From NCBI RefSeq assembly GCF_003461955.1, contig NZ_QTYB01000027.1, forward strand, positions 1-19,311: a stretch of DNA of 19,311 nucleotides, written 5' to 3'. A program made the position numbers and the translations under genes. The notes under the pieces are model-generated. The model made no database searches. It was not told the DNA's origin and was given only the letters and a program-made list of their open reading frames with translations. Shown here one piece after another: positions 1-5,910 of the stretch (position 1 is its first letter; each line of letters begins with the position of its first letter). Origin of the DNA: Ruminococcus sp. AM36-2AA (GTDB lineage: Bacteria > Bacillota > Clostridia > Lachnospirales > Lachnospiraceae).

Positions 1-132
1 TTCTGAATTTATATGCTCTGTTTGCCACCATGCCACTTCCTTTTCCTCGAAACCCCCTCTGCGATACTTGACCACAATCACAAGATGATAGTATAGTAAG
101 AACACTAAATGTGCGTTATTATCTAAATTTAT
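1..132 (-). pseudogene. tnpA: IS200-type transposase TnpA, 5' fragment
   Basis: Reading leftward from about 132 gives an open frame to the window edge containing LDNNAH followed by YYHLVIVVKYRRG, the N-terminal signature of Y1 (HUH) TnpA transposases of IS200/IS605. These enzymes act on single-stranded DNA at subterminal hairpins. The HUH motif and catalytic Tyr would lie beyond position 1. No ATG is present where the family usually starts: the codon at 130-132 reads ATA, and a GTG further in is the only plausible start. No ribosome site is seen. After the KYRR motif the residues stop resembling the family. A degenerate copy is likely, but the part outside the window decides this. Confidence 0.6.
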
Positions 133-172
133 TGTATTTTAATTTTTATTATTCGACTAAAGATATTATACT

Positions 173-250
173 ATGATTAAGGTACTCTATCAAGCTGGTA
201 ACGGACGCAATTCATCTCCCACCTTAGAGGTCGGAGTCTTCTTGCTGTAA
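173..250 (+). ncRNA. Omega-RNA-like right-end hairpin / tnpB 3' remnant
   Basis: The stem CTCCCACCT (216-224) pairs with AGGTCGGAG (228-236) around a 3-nt loop with one C-C mismatch. It is preceded by a GCAATTCAT lead-in and followed by CTTCTTG. This is the typical 3' end of tnpB loci, where the transcript becomes the guide (omega) RNA. The same bases also read as a short open frame ending in NSSPTLEVGVFLL and a stop, consistent with the tnpB coding tail overlapping the omega RNA. Family assignment is from recalled consensus. Confidence 0.5.
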
Positions 251-282
251 GAGGATAAATAACTTCTGTGTACACTGCTTTT

Positions 283-339
283 TGAAACAAAAAAGCACAT
301 ACTTCTTCACAAAATAAATTGTAAAATAAGCATGTGCTT
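283..339 (-). terminator. Intrinsic terminator of the Rpn-like gene
   Basis: AAGCACATACTT (293-304) and AAGCATGTGCTT (328-339) pair with one mismatch, and an inner ACAA/TTGT pair closes the loop. On the minus strand a T-rich tract follows (complement of 283-294). It lies about 40 bp past the stop of the gene at 382-1269. Confidence 0.75.
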
Positions 340-381
340 CTTTCACCATTATTAACTGATGAATTTTACAACATTTTTATT

Positions 382-1269
382 TCATTTTTTCTTCAGTTCA
401 TCCAACTGCTTCTGATCAAGTCCTGTTATCTCCCTGATCTGAATGTCTGTTAAAAGCCCCGACTTCAGTAAATTAATTACCGTCTGCGTAATTCCCTGTT
501 CAATTCCCTGACTAAACCCATTGGCATATCCTTCTTCCATACCTTCCTCACGAGTCTGTCTCATATGCCGTTCTTCATCGTACTCATATATGCTCACTTT
601 CTTCGCCTCCGCTCGGTTTTTTCTCAGAAAATCTGCCAGTATCCCTTCGCTGATGCATTCTGTGATTGCCTGCTCTACTGCAAGATCCAGTGGCATTTCC
701 GCTGCGTATTCTCTTACACGGAAGGTATATTCCGCATAGTCCTGGAGGGTCCGGCAGGTTTCCATCAGTTTCCGGTTATGACCTTTATTGATATTTAACA
801 TGACTGCCTTCAGTTCCAGAGACGGGTCTGCATCCGGAATTGAAAAGAGCTCCGACAATTTCAATTCTTTCCGGTCCGGCTGTTCTGCCTGGCCGTTGTA
901 GAAGATCACAAACCTCGGTGTCGGCAATTTCACAGCTTTCGTTCCATAAAGATTCATATCTTTCGTATAATCCGAATACACATCCGCCACATACAGCAGA
1001 TACCGGACTGGCAGATTCGGACTGTAAGTTGACTGATGTTCATACAGGTTCAGCCGCATATCAATGATAAATGAAACGTCATTCTGCATGGACATGTACA
1101 CAGCGTTCTCCAGCGTATTCACCTGGAGAAGATCCGGGTCATCATAACTGGTTCCGTTAATTGCGTTATAAAGTTTCAGCAATTCATTCCTGTCGCTGAA
1201 CAACATTGCAAAGATCCGGGATTTATACATCCGGTTTGCAGTTAATACATCGATGTTACTTTCTTCCAT
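382..1269 (-). CDS. Rpn-family PD-(D/E)XK nuclease / putative transposase
   Basis: A 295-residue protein of the Rpn (recombination-promoting nuclease) / PD-(D/E)XK transposase-like type that is common and multicopy in Lachnospiraceae. The N-terminal part begins with a family-like DxLFKxxF-style segment (residues 12-24). The nuclease core shows acidic D64 and D70 followed by E77-x-Q79, the usual E-x-Q variant of the E-x-K motif. The C-terminus (about 236-262) carries the characteristic EEGMEEGYANGFSQGIEQG-type glycine/glutamate repeats and then a helical tail. Family members are metal-dependent endonucleases linked to RecA-independent recombination; real transposition has not been shown for most. 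AGGAGG lies 9 nt before the ATG. The gene stands alone, has its own terminator, and neighbours an IS605 remnant, which fits an accessory region. Confidence 0.85.
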   Translation of the reverse strand: MEESNIDVLTANRMYKSRIFAMLFSDRNELLKLYNAINGTSYDDPDLLQVNTLENAVYMSMQNDVSFIIDMRLNLYEHQSTYSPNLPVRYLLYVADVYSDYTKDMNLYGTKAVKLPTPRFVIFYNGQAEQPDRKELKLSELFSIPDADPSLELKAVMLNINKGHNRKLMETCRTLQDYAEYTFRVREYAAEMPLDLAVEQAITECISEGILADFLRKNRAEAKKVSIYEYDEERHMRQTREEGMEEGYANGFSQGIEQGITQTVINLLKSGLLTDIQIREITGLDQKQLDELKKK

Positions 1270-1472
1270 GTAGTATCCTCCTTCTTGGGCAGTCGGGAGA
1301 ATCCTACAGTAAAAACAGCTTCCGGAAATCTCCCTGCGTGATCATGTGATTTAAGCATTGAGATTTCTTTGTAAAAGCCGAATGGCCGGTGAATTACAGA
1401 TACGGAAGTGTTCCGCACAGATCAATAGAAATGAAATGCTTTTTCTTTACATTAGCACAATATGGGCGAAAA

Positions 1473-1511
1473 CGCAATTAAAACATTTCGACAAAATCCG
1501 CAATTAAAACA
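1473..1511. repeat. Two direct copies of CGCAATTAAAACA
   Basis: The 13-mer CGCAATTAAAACA occurs at 1473-1485 and 1499-1511, 26 bp apart, in the gap between the GIY-YIG gene (stop at 1531) and the Rpn-like gene. The rest of the gap (1270-1530) shows no gene. The role is unknown; the spacing of two and a half helical turns would suit a regulator site. Confidence 0.4.
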
Positions 1512-1530
1512 GCAAAATATTTAGTGCCAT

Positions 1531-1773
1531 TCAAAACTTCATCAACTCCAGTTTCTTCTCCTTGGTCAGCTGCTTGATCCGGTATTCCCGGCTCATTGCC
1601 TCTTCTTTTGTGGCAAACCCTTCGTAATACACCAGCTTCACCGGTCTCTTGGCCCTGGTGTATTTAGCGCCTGCCTTGCCCTCATTATGAGCTTTCATCC
1701 GCCTGGCAAGGCAGTTTGTCCACCCAGTGTAAAGCGTGCCGTCTGCACACTGAACGATATATGTATAATTCAT
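1531..1773 (-). CDS. GIY-YIG nuclease-fold protein (YhbQ/YazA-like, UPF0213)
   Basis: An 80-residue single-domain GIY-YIG protein. The two halves of the motif are Y5-I6-V7 and Y15-T16-G17. They are followed by R24/R25, N30, the family's GAKYT stretch at 35-39, and E63 in SREYRIK, the position of the metal-binding Glu. Length and order match the stand-alone YhbQ/YazA family, which are predicted small nucleases of unclear cellular role. GAGGAG lies 8 nt upstream of the ATG. It is a single gene on the minus strand between two accessory blocks. Activity is inferred from the fold only. Confidence 0.88.
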   Translation of the reverse strand: MNYTYIVQCADGTLYTGWTNCLARRMKAHNEGKAGAKYTRAKRPVKLVYYEGFATKEEAMSREYRIKQLTKEKKLELMKF

Positions 1774-1886
1774 TCTGGTCTCCTCTTTTGTGAAATATTC
1801 TATGTAAAGACAGCCACCAACATTTCTTCAGCAGCCGTCCTTCTATACTCAAGCAGCCGGCACAGTTCATGTATTTCACTTACATC

Positions 1887-1939
1887 AAAAAATAAAGCAG
1901 GCTGGGATTCCGGCTGCGGATTTTCCCACCTGCTTTATT
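1887..1939 (-). terminator. Terminator of the five-gene small-protein operon
   Basis: AATAAAGCAGGCTGGGA (1891-1907) pairs with TCCCACCTGCTTTATT (1924-1939), 16 bp with one bulge. On the minus strand the stem is followed by TTTTTTGATG. It starts 38 bp past the stop at 1978. Confidence 0.85.
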
Positions 1940-1977
1940 ATACGTTTATTTCTTATTTCTGTGAATATGGAATTCGC

Positions 1978-2118
1978 TTAATCAGCTACGGTTCCAGTTC
2001 CATGACAATAATAACAGGTTTCTCCTGAAAGAAACGTACCCGTTCCCTGACATCTTGGACAAATTCTAAATCTAATTTTTCCTCCGTATACAATTCTTTT
2101 GAATGTTCTTTTTTTCAT
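1978..2118 (-). CDS. 46-residue DnaJ-type CxxCxGxG zinc-finger protein
   Basis: This small gene is easy to miss: ATG at 2116-2118 to TAA at 1978-1980, with GGAGGATATAAAACT just before the ATG. The product is 46 residues: a basic N-terminus (KKRTFKR), then CPRCQGTG (residues 20-27) and CYYCHGTG (35-42). Two CxxCxGxG motifs about 12 residues apart are the signature of one zinc centre of the DnaJ cysteine-rich region, here without any J domain. It could bind zinc and act as a small chaperone-like or adaptor protein; that is inference. It is the last gene of the operon, 29 bp after the previous one and 38 bp before the terminator. Confidence 0.8.
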   Translation of the reverse strand: MKKRTFKRIVYGGKIRFRICPRCQGTGTFLSGETCYYCHGTGTVAD

Positions 2119-2147
2119 AGTTTTATATCCTCCTTATTGTTTTTTAT

Positions 2148-2252
2148 TTACTTTTTACCCCATCGTTGTCCACAATGAGGACATTCATACTGCTTTTTCT
2201 CGTAAATGATAACAATTTCTTTGCCACAATTTGGGCATTTTACAGTTTCCAT
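2148..2252 (-). CDS. 34-residue zinc-ribbon protein
   Basis: ATG at 2250-2252 is preceded by GGAGGAAAACAAA, a strong ribosome site, and TAA is at 2148-2150. The 34-residue product has two knuckles: CPNCG at 6-10 and CPHCG at 24-28, with short beta-type segments between them (KEIVIIYEKKQYE) and a basic end. That is a minimal rubredoxin-like zinc ribbon of the kind fused to many regulators, here free-standing. It sits 39 bp after the 70-residue gene and 29 bp before the CxxCxGxG gene, all on the minus strand, so co-transcription is likely. No function can be assigned beyond zinc binding. Confidence 0.8.
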   Translation of the reverse strand: METVKCPNCGKEIVIIYEKKQYECPHCGQRWGKK

Positions 2253-2291
2253 TTTGTTTTCCTCCATTTTAATTTCATGAATATAAAATTA

Positions 2292-2504
2292 CTAATGTTT
2301 TTTCCAGTCTGTTAACTCCCCTGATTCATTAAAATACAAATCATAGCTAACATGTCCTTTAGCATTGTCCGTTTCAATATTAATCTCTATATATGAACCG
2401 TGATCTTTTGTCACATAATTATCTCCTATGTAAACACCATCATATCTTGCCACTTCTCTCAATGCATTTTCTATCGTATACTGTGAAGGTCTAAAATATC
2501 CCAT
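2292..2504 (-). CDS. Hypothetical 70-residue protein
   Basis: The start at 2504 has AGGGGAG upstream at a good distance. The product (starts MGYFRPSQYTIEN, ends LTDWKKH) is small, soluble-looking and mixed alpha/beta: a predicted N-terminal helix (IENALREVARY) followed by aromatic-rich strands (YIGDNYV, YIEINIET, VSYDLYFN). There is no signal peptide or membrane segment. I do not recognise the family. It is the third gene of the five-gene operon, 28 bp after the end of the longer reading of the Sel1-repeat gene and 39 bp before the 34-residue zinc ribbon. Confidence 0.75.
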   Translation of the reverse strand: MGYFRPSQYTIENALREVARYDGVYIGDNYVTKDHGSYIEINIETDNAKGHVSYDLYFNESGELTDWKKH

Positions 2505-2532
2505 GATTATTCTCCCCTTTCATTTATTTCTG

Positions 2533-2939
2533 TTAGACAAATAAATCTCTCAACAAAAAACTTTTTCTATAATATATTGCATCATTATAATTTTCTAATG
2601 CTTGTTTTATGTCTATTTTTTCGGAACCAGGAACGTTATCATCGAGCATTTCTATCTCATGCGATGCCCAATCATAAACTTCTTCCCAATTTTTTTTATA
2701 AAATCAACTGATTCCTCAGATCCAGCTACCACCTGCAAATCTGAATACGCAAGAATTTTTTTCGATAATACTGTTATATGGATTGCATAAATTACATTCT
2801 TTCTAGCAGCTAATTCATACCATTTAGAAGCTTCTCTTATACCTTCTCCCGTATTTTGCTTAATATAAAAATCCCCTAAGCTACACATTGCTCTTATGTC
2901 GCCTTGAGTTGCCATTTGTTTTGCTTCTTCTATTGTCAT
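2533..2939 (-). CDS. Sel1-repeat protein, frameshifted at an A8 run
   Basis: The ATG at 2939 has AGGAGA upstream. Residues 1-50 (KQMATQGDIRAMCSLGDFYIKQ, then GIREASKWYELAARK) match a Sel1-like TPR repeat, a protein-protein interaction fold. In the start frame the ORF stops at 2652 after 95 residues with an atypical tail (GKKFMIGHRMR). At the run of eight A on the coding strand (T8 at 2690-2697) the -1 frame continues as NWEEVYDWASHEIEMLD and on to a TAA at 2533-2535. That reading looks like real protein (acidic, helical) and would give about 135 residues. The run reads A AAA AAA in the correct phase for -1 slippage. It may be a one-base loss, a sequencing error, phase variation or programmed frameshifting. 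It is the second gene of the operon, 19 bp after the first. Confidence 0.65.
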
Positions 2940-2958
2940 TTTCTATCTCTCCTAAATA

Positions 2959-3399
2959 TTACTGTATAAGAGACTCAAAAATCTCATAAATTTGTCTGTG
3001 CCAGAACATCTCCTGCTGATATGCCATCTCATTTGACCCTGCAATAGAATTCATAATCATACCGGTTAATGTATTTTTTCTTGCATTTGCTTTATTTGTT
3101 GCTGTATTAGCTTTTGATTCACCAAAAAAATAAAAATTTACTGTATTTCCATTAATAATATACACATCTGTAAAATATTGCTGCGGAGGGTTGGGATGAT
3201 TAATAACAACACAAGGGTATGTACTTCCAAACAATCCACCCTCTTTAACTGTACTTGTTGTGATTCTTGCAGGAACTCCCAGTTCTTCTGCCTTTTGTGA
3301 CATTAAAGAAACAATATTTTCTACATTTAATCCATTAGTATCTCTAAATGAAATTGGATTTTCGATCATTCCTGTGTTATATTTCAAATTATAAGCCAT
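2959..3399 (-). CDS. Hypothetical 146-residue protein, first gene of the small operon
   Basis: The start MAYNLKYNTGMIENP at 3399 is preceded by AGAGG. The protein is soluble, with no signal peptide. Its middle part is beta-rich (ARITTSTVKEGGLFG, YPCVVINHPNPP, FTDVYIINGNTVNFYFFG), followed by a basic Asn/Ala/Lys stretch (about 95-108) and a C-terminal helix ending in IYEIFESLIQ. I have an impression of a conserved Lachnospiraceae hypothetical family but cannot name it. It leads the five-gene operon and lies 84 bp from the left inverted repeat of the proposed promoter switch. No convincing minus-strand promoter is visible between that repeat and the ATG, so its expression may depend on the switch. 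Confidence 0.8.
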   Translation of the reverse strand: MAYNLKYNTGMIENPISFRDTNGLNVENIVSLMSQKAEELGVPARITTSTVKEGGLFGSTYPCVVINHPNPPQQYFTDVYIINGNTVNFYFFGESKANTATNKANARKNTLTGMIMNSIAGSNEMAYQQEMFWHRQIYEIFESLIQ

Positions 3400-3477
3400 T
3401 CCATATTCCTCTCTTTCTTATCCTCCCTTTTAATCAATAAGTCAGACGAATATTGGCAATCCTCTTTGCTATTGGTT

Positions 3478-3648
3478 AAAAAGTGTACTTTTTTAAATCA
3501 ATGATTTTGTAAAAAGCGTGTGGAATTTTGTCAGATTTTTATTCTTTTTTATTTTTATATATTGAATTCTTTGATGTTATGCTATATAATATTTGTAATG
3601 TGATATTATAAAAAAAAGAGAAGAAATTACAAAAAAGTACACCTTTTT
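3478..3648. promoter_or_regulatory. Candidate invertible promoter segment
   Basis: Left site AAAAAGTGTACTTTTTT (3478-3494) and right site (3632-3648, read on the minus strand) AAAAGGTGTACTTTTTT are inverted and match at 16 of 17 positions. The left site is AAAAAGT-GT-ACTTTTT, perfect half-sites around an asymmetric dinucleotide, the layout of serine-recombinase crossover sites. The centres are 154 bp apart. A promoter lies inside, and a serine recombinase gene begins 18 bp past the right site. The A/T runs raise the chance of coincidence. Confidence 0.4.
3562..3590 (+). promoter_or_regulatory. Promoter inside the candidate invertible segment, pointing right
   Basis: TTGAAT (3562-3567), 17 bp, TATAAT (3585-3590) is a near-consensus sigma-A promoter. 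As sequenced it fires toward the recombinase terminator and antisense to that gene, giving at most a ~70-nt RNA. Inversion between the flanking repeats would turn it toward the operon at 3399. Confidence 0.5.
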
Positions 3649-3667
3649 GTAATTTCTCCTCTTTTTT
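3611..3667 (-). terminator. Terminator of the serine recombinase gene
   Basis: A 24-bp stem with one mismatch (3612-3635 with 3644-3667) and an 8-nt loop AGTACACC. It overlaps the recombinase stop codon (3666-3668). On the minus strand it ends in a T-run (complement of 3611-3618); it also has a T-run on the plus strand, so it should work both ways. The loop contains the centre of the right inverted repeat. Confidence 0.85.
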
Positions 3668-4271
3668 ATTTTTCAACCTTTTCATATGCCCTTGCCTTAT
3701 ACAGAAATGTGGAAACTGGCATACCACAAGCATCCGCAGCTACTACACCGGTTATTTTTCCCTCTTTCCATTTCTGATATATCTTATAAAAATTAGAAGG
3801 TAACGGTTTCGGTGGACGTCCAAAGCGTACTCCCCTAGCTTTCGCAATCGCAATTCCTTCTGCCTGACGTTGTTTAATATTACTTCTTTCATTCTCAGCT
3901 ACAAAAGACAATACCTGCAAAACAATATCACTCAAAAAAGTTCCTATGAGATCTTTCCCTCTTCTTGTATCCAATAATGGCATATCTAGCACAACAATAT
4001 CTACTTTCTTTTCTTTTGTAAGAATGCGCCATTGCTCTAAAATTTCCTCATAGTTTCGTCCCAATCTATCAATGCTTTTTATATAAAGCAAATCATCTGG
4101 TCTTAATTTTTTCACAAGTTTCTGATATATTGGTCGATCAAAATCTTTCCCCGATATTTTTTCTACATAAATATTTTTTTTTAATATTTCTAATTGTTTC
4201 ATTGCTTCCAATTGCCTATTTTCATTTTGATCCTTTGTACTTACTCGAACATATCCATATTTGACTATCAT
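3666..4271 (-). CDS. Serine recombinase (resolvase/invertase family)
   Basis: A 201-residue small serine recombinase. YVRVST at 7-12 holds the nucleophile S11 and R9. SIDRLGRN at 66-73 holds catalytic R69 and R72. The dimer-forming E-helix follows (about 112-140, ENERSNIKQRQAEGIA), then GVRFGRPPK (147-155), and a C-terminal helix-turn-helix (about 172-195, ITGVVAADACGMPVSTFLYKAR). Length fits Hin/Pin/Tn3-resolvase enzymes, which cut at 2-bp staggered central dinucleotides and invert or resolve DNA. AAGGAG lies upstream of the ATG. No transposase is nearby. The gene directly abuts a pair of short inverted repeats enclosing a promoter, so a local DNA invertase role is proposed; a resolvase of a lost element is the alternative. 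Confidence 0.9.
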   Translation of the reverse strand: MIVKYGYVRVSTKDQNENRQLEAMKQLEILKKNIYVEKISGKDFDRPIYQKLVKKLRPDDLLYIKSIDRLGRNYEEILEQWRILTKEKKVDIVVLDMPLLDTRRGKDLIGTFLSDIVLQVLSFVAENERSNIKQRQAEGIAIAKARGVRFGRPPKPLPSNFYKIYQKWKEGKITGVVAADACGMPVSTFLYKARAYEKVEK

Positions 4272-4353
4272 TTTGTATCTCTCCTTTTTGATTTACTCAA
4301 CAATCTATCTTATTTATAACATCTCTTCCACTTATATATATTCTGTAACATAA

Positions 4354-4405
4354 ATAAAAACCTTACTGACATTCAGCTCTCTACTTCTGAAAATCAGTAA
4401 GGTTT
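4354..4405 (-). terminator. Terminator of the scrAB operon
   Basis: AAACCTTACTGA (4358-4369) and TCAGTAAGGTTT (4394-4405) form a perfect 12-bp stem. On the minus strand it is followed by TTTATTTATG. It lies about 78 bp past the scrB stop and upstream of the recombinase gene, separating the two units. Confidence 0.85.
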
Positions 4406-4482
4406 CTGTACCTAGTTTATAAATTTTTTTATCTTAGAATAGCCACAAAATGTTACCACTTACCAACAGACAAAAAACTCCT

Positions 4483-5910
4483 CTACTCCATCACATAATT
4501 CTTCAGCCCATAAATCTTTCCATCAACATCCGCTGCTTCCACTTTCACAGCCTGCGCCTGCGTTTCCGGATAATATCTGGTGGAAAAAACCACTTCTCCG
4601 CCATTTACATAGATCTCCACAGCTGTAGTATCCGCAAGGATCCTGAGACTTTCAACTTTACCGGATGGAACATGTGCTTTACGTACTTTACGTCCGGCAC
4701 CGGCTGTTTCGGAGAGAGTTAAGATCACATCTCCGCCCTGATACTCCAGGAAAAGATTTTCCCCAAGACTTACCTTGCCCTGGTCACCTTTTACCTGAAT
4801 ATCCAGATCAAATGGTCCGTTCACCGGAAGCTCCACGCTGGAACCGCTGATGGAAGTCCCATTCTCTCTCAGCCCGTTCAGTTCTTTCACCGGATACTGA
4901 TAAAGCATTCCGTTCTTATACGTAACTTCTCTCGGAACCGTCAGGCAATGCTGCCATCCTTCACTTTGCGCTGTAGGATTTACATACTCCTCGTCTGCAT
5001 CCGGCATTCCCATCCAGCCGATGATGATCCGTCTGCCTTTTCCATCCTGGAATGTCTGGGGTGCATAGAAATCAAAACCGTGATCCCATTCCCGGAAATC
5101 TTTTTCCTCCGGCTTTCCGTCCTTCAGGATAAAGTATCCGGACTGATAGATGTTCTGGAAACGGAACTCTTCCCTTGTCAGTCCCTGTGGAGATACAGAA
5201 AGTACTTCCTGTCCCTCAAGGGTAAAATAATCCGGGCATTCCCACATGTATCCGAAAGCATTCTCTGTGGTCAGCTCATGGTCGAATTTCCAGTTTTTCA
5301 GGTCTTCGGATTTATAAAAAAGTACGGCACCCTGGTCGCTTTTCTGACGGCCGCCAAGGATCATGCGATACTCCTCTCCATCTTTCCAGACCTTCGGGTC
5401 ACGGATGTGGCATGTGTAATTCTTCGGATAATCCTCCCAGGAAACGGCTACTTCTTTTGTTCCAAAATGAACGCCGTCCTCACTCTCCACATGGAGAGTG
5501 CTGGACTGCCTTCCGTTATTGATATAATCATAATCTCCATCCATCTTGATGTTTCCTGTGTAGAAAAGATGAAGCTTATCTTTTTCCGCAATGGCGGAGC
5601 CTGAGTAAACACCATGACAGTCATAAATGCTGTCCGGCAGAAGCGGAACACCTTCATATCTCCAGCTGATCATATCTTCGCTGGAATAATGTCCCCAGAA
5701 TTTCAGTCCACCGTTGGACTCAAATGGAGAATACTGGAAAAACACGTGATATCTTCCTTTATACCAGCATAATCCGTTTGGATCGTTGAGCCATCCGGTG
5801 GGCGGCATCAGGTGATGGGTCAGACGGTTTGTCTGCATTGCCCTTCCCACTGCTGCCGTTTCCTCGATTTTTCGAACTTCCTCCGCAAGCACTTTTGTCA
5901 GAGAACTCAT
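4483..5910 (-). CDS. scrB: Sucrose-6-phosphate hydrolase (GH32)
   Basis: A 475-residue cytoplasmic GH32 enzyme that splits sucrose-6-phosphate, delivered by the PTS, into glucose-6-phosphate and fructose. The catalytic motifs are all present: WLNDPNG at 40-46 with nucleophile D43, the transition-state stabiliser in RDPK (D171), and the acid/base E224 in ECPD. FWGHYSSEDM at 71-80 is the usual W-GH stretch. A five-blade propeller (about 30-335) is followed by a C-terminal beta-sandwich. There is no signal peptide, which argues against a secreted invertase. The ATG follows the scrA stop directly (TAAATG), with GGAGGT inside the scrA end, so translation is probably coupled. No fructokinase gene follows in this operon. 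Confidence 0.95.
   Translation of the reverse strand: MSSLTKVLAEEVRKIEETAAVGRAMQTNRLTHHLMPPTGWLNDPNGLCWYKGRYHVFFQYSPFESNGGLKFWGHYSSEDMISWRYEGVPLLPDSIYDCHGVYSGSAIAEKDKLHLFYTGNIKMDGDYDYINNGRQSSTLHVESEDGVHFGTKEVAVSWEDYPKNYTCHIRDPKVWKDGEEYRMILGGRQKSDQGAVLFYKSEDLKNWKFDHELTTENAFGYMWECPDYFTLEGQEVLSVSPQGLTREEFRFQNIYQSGYFILKDGKPEEKDFREWDHGFDFYAPQTFQDGKGRRIIIGWMGMPDADEEYVNPTAQSEGWQHCLTVPREVTYKNGMLYQYPVKELNGLRENGTSISGSSVELPVNGPFDLDIQVKGDQGKVSLGENLFLEYQGGDVILTLSETAGAGRKVRKAHVPSGKVESLRILADTTAVEIYVNGGEVVFSTRYYPETQAQAVKVEAADVDGKIYGLKNYVME

Larger units (their letters stand above)
1..260. mobile_element. IS200/IS605-family remnant (tnpA 5' end plus right end, tnpB lost)
   Basis: A minus-strand tnpA start runs off the left edge, and a plus-strand right-end hairpin of the tnpB/omega-RNA kind lies some 50-90 bp to its right. 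In IS608-like elements tnpA and tnpB are divergent and the right end follows tnpB. Here the order tnpA(-), right end(+) is kept but no tnpB body fits between them, so an internal deletion is inferred. The exact right boundary is not visible; 260 is approximate. Confidence 0.6.

Noticed and set aside
4948..5604. 218-residue plus-strand ORF opposite scrB
   Set aside because: Antisense to the GH32 catalytic region with no start signals.
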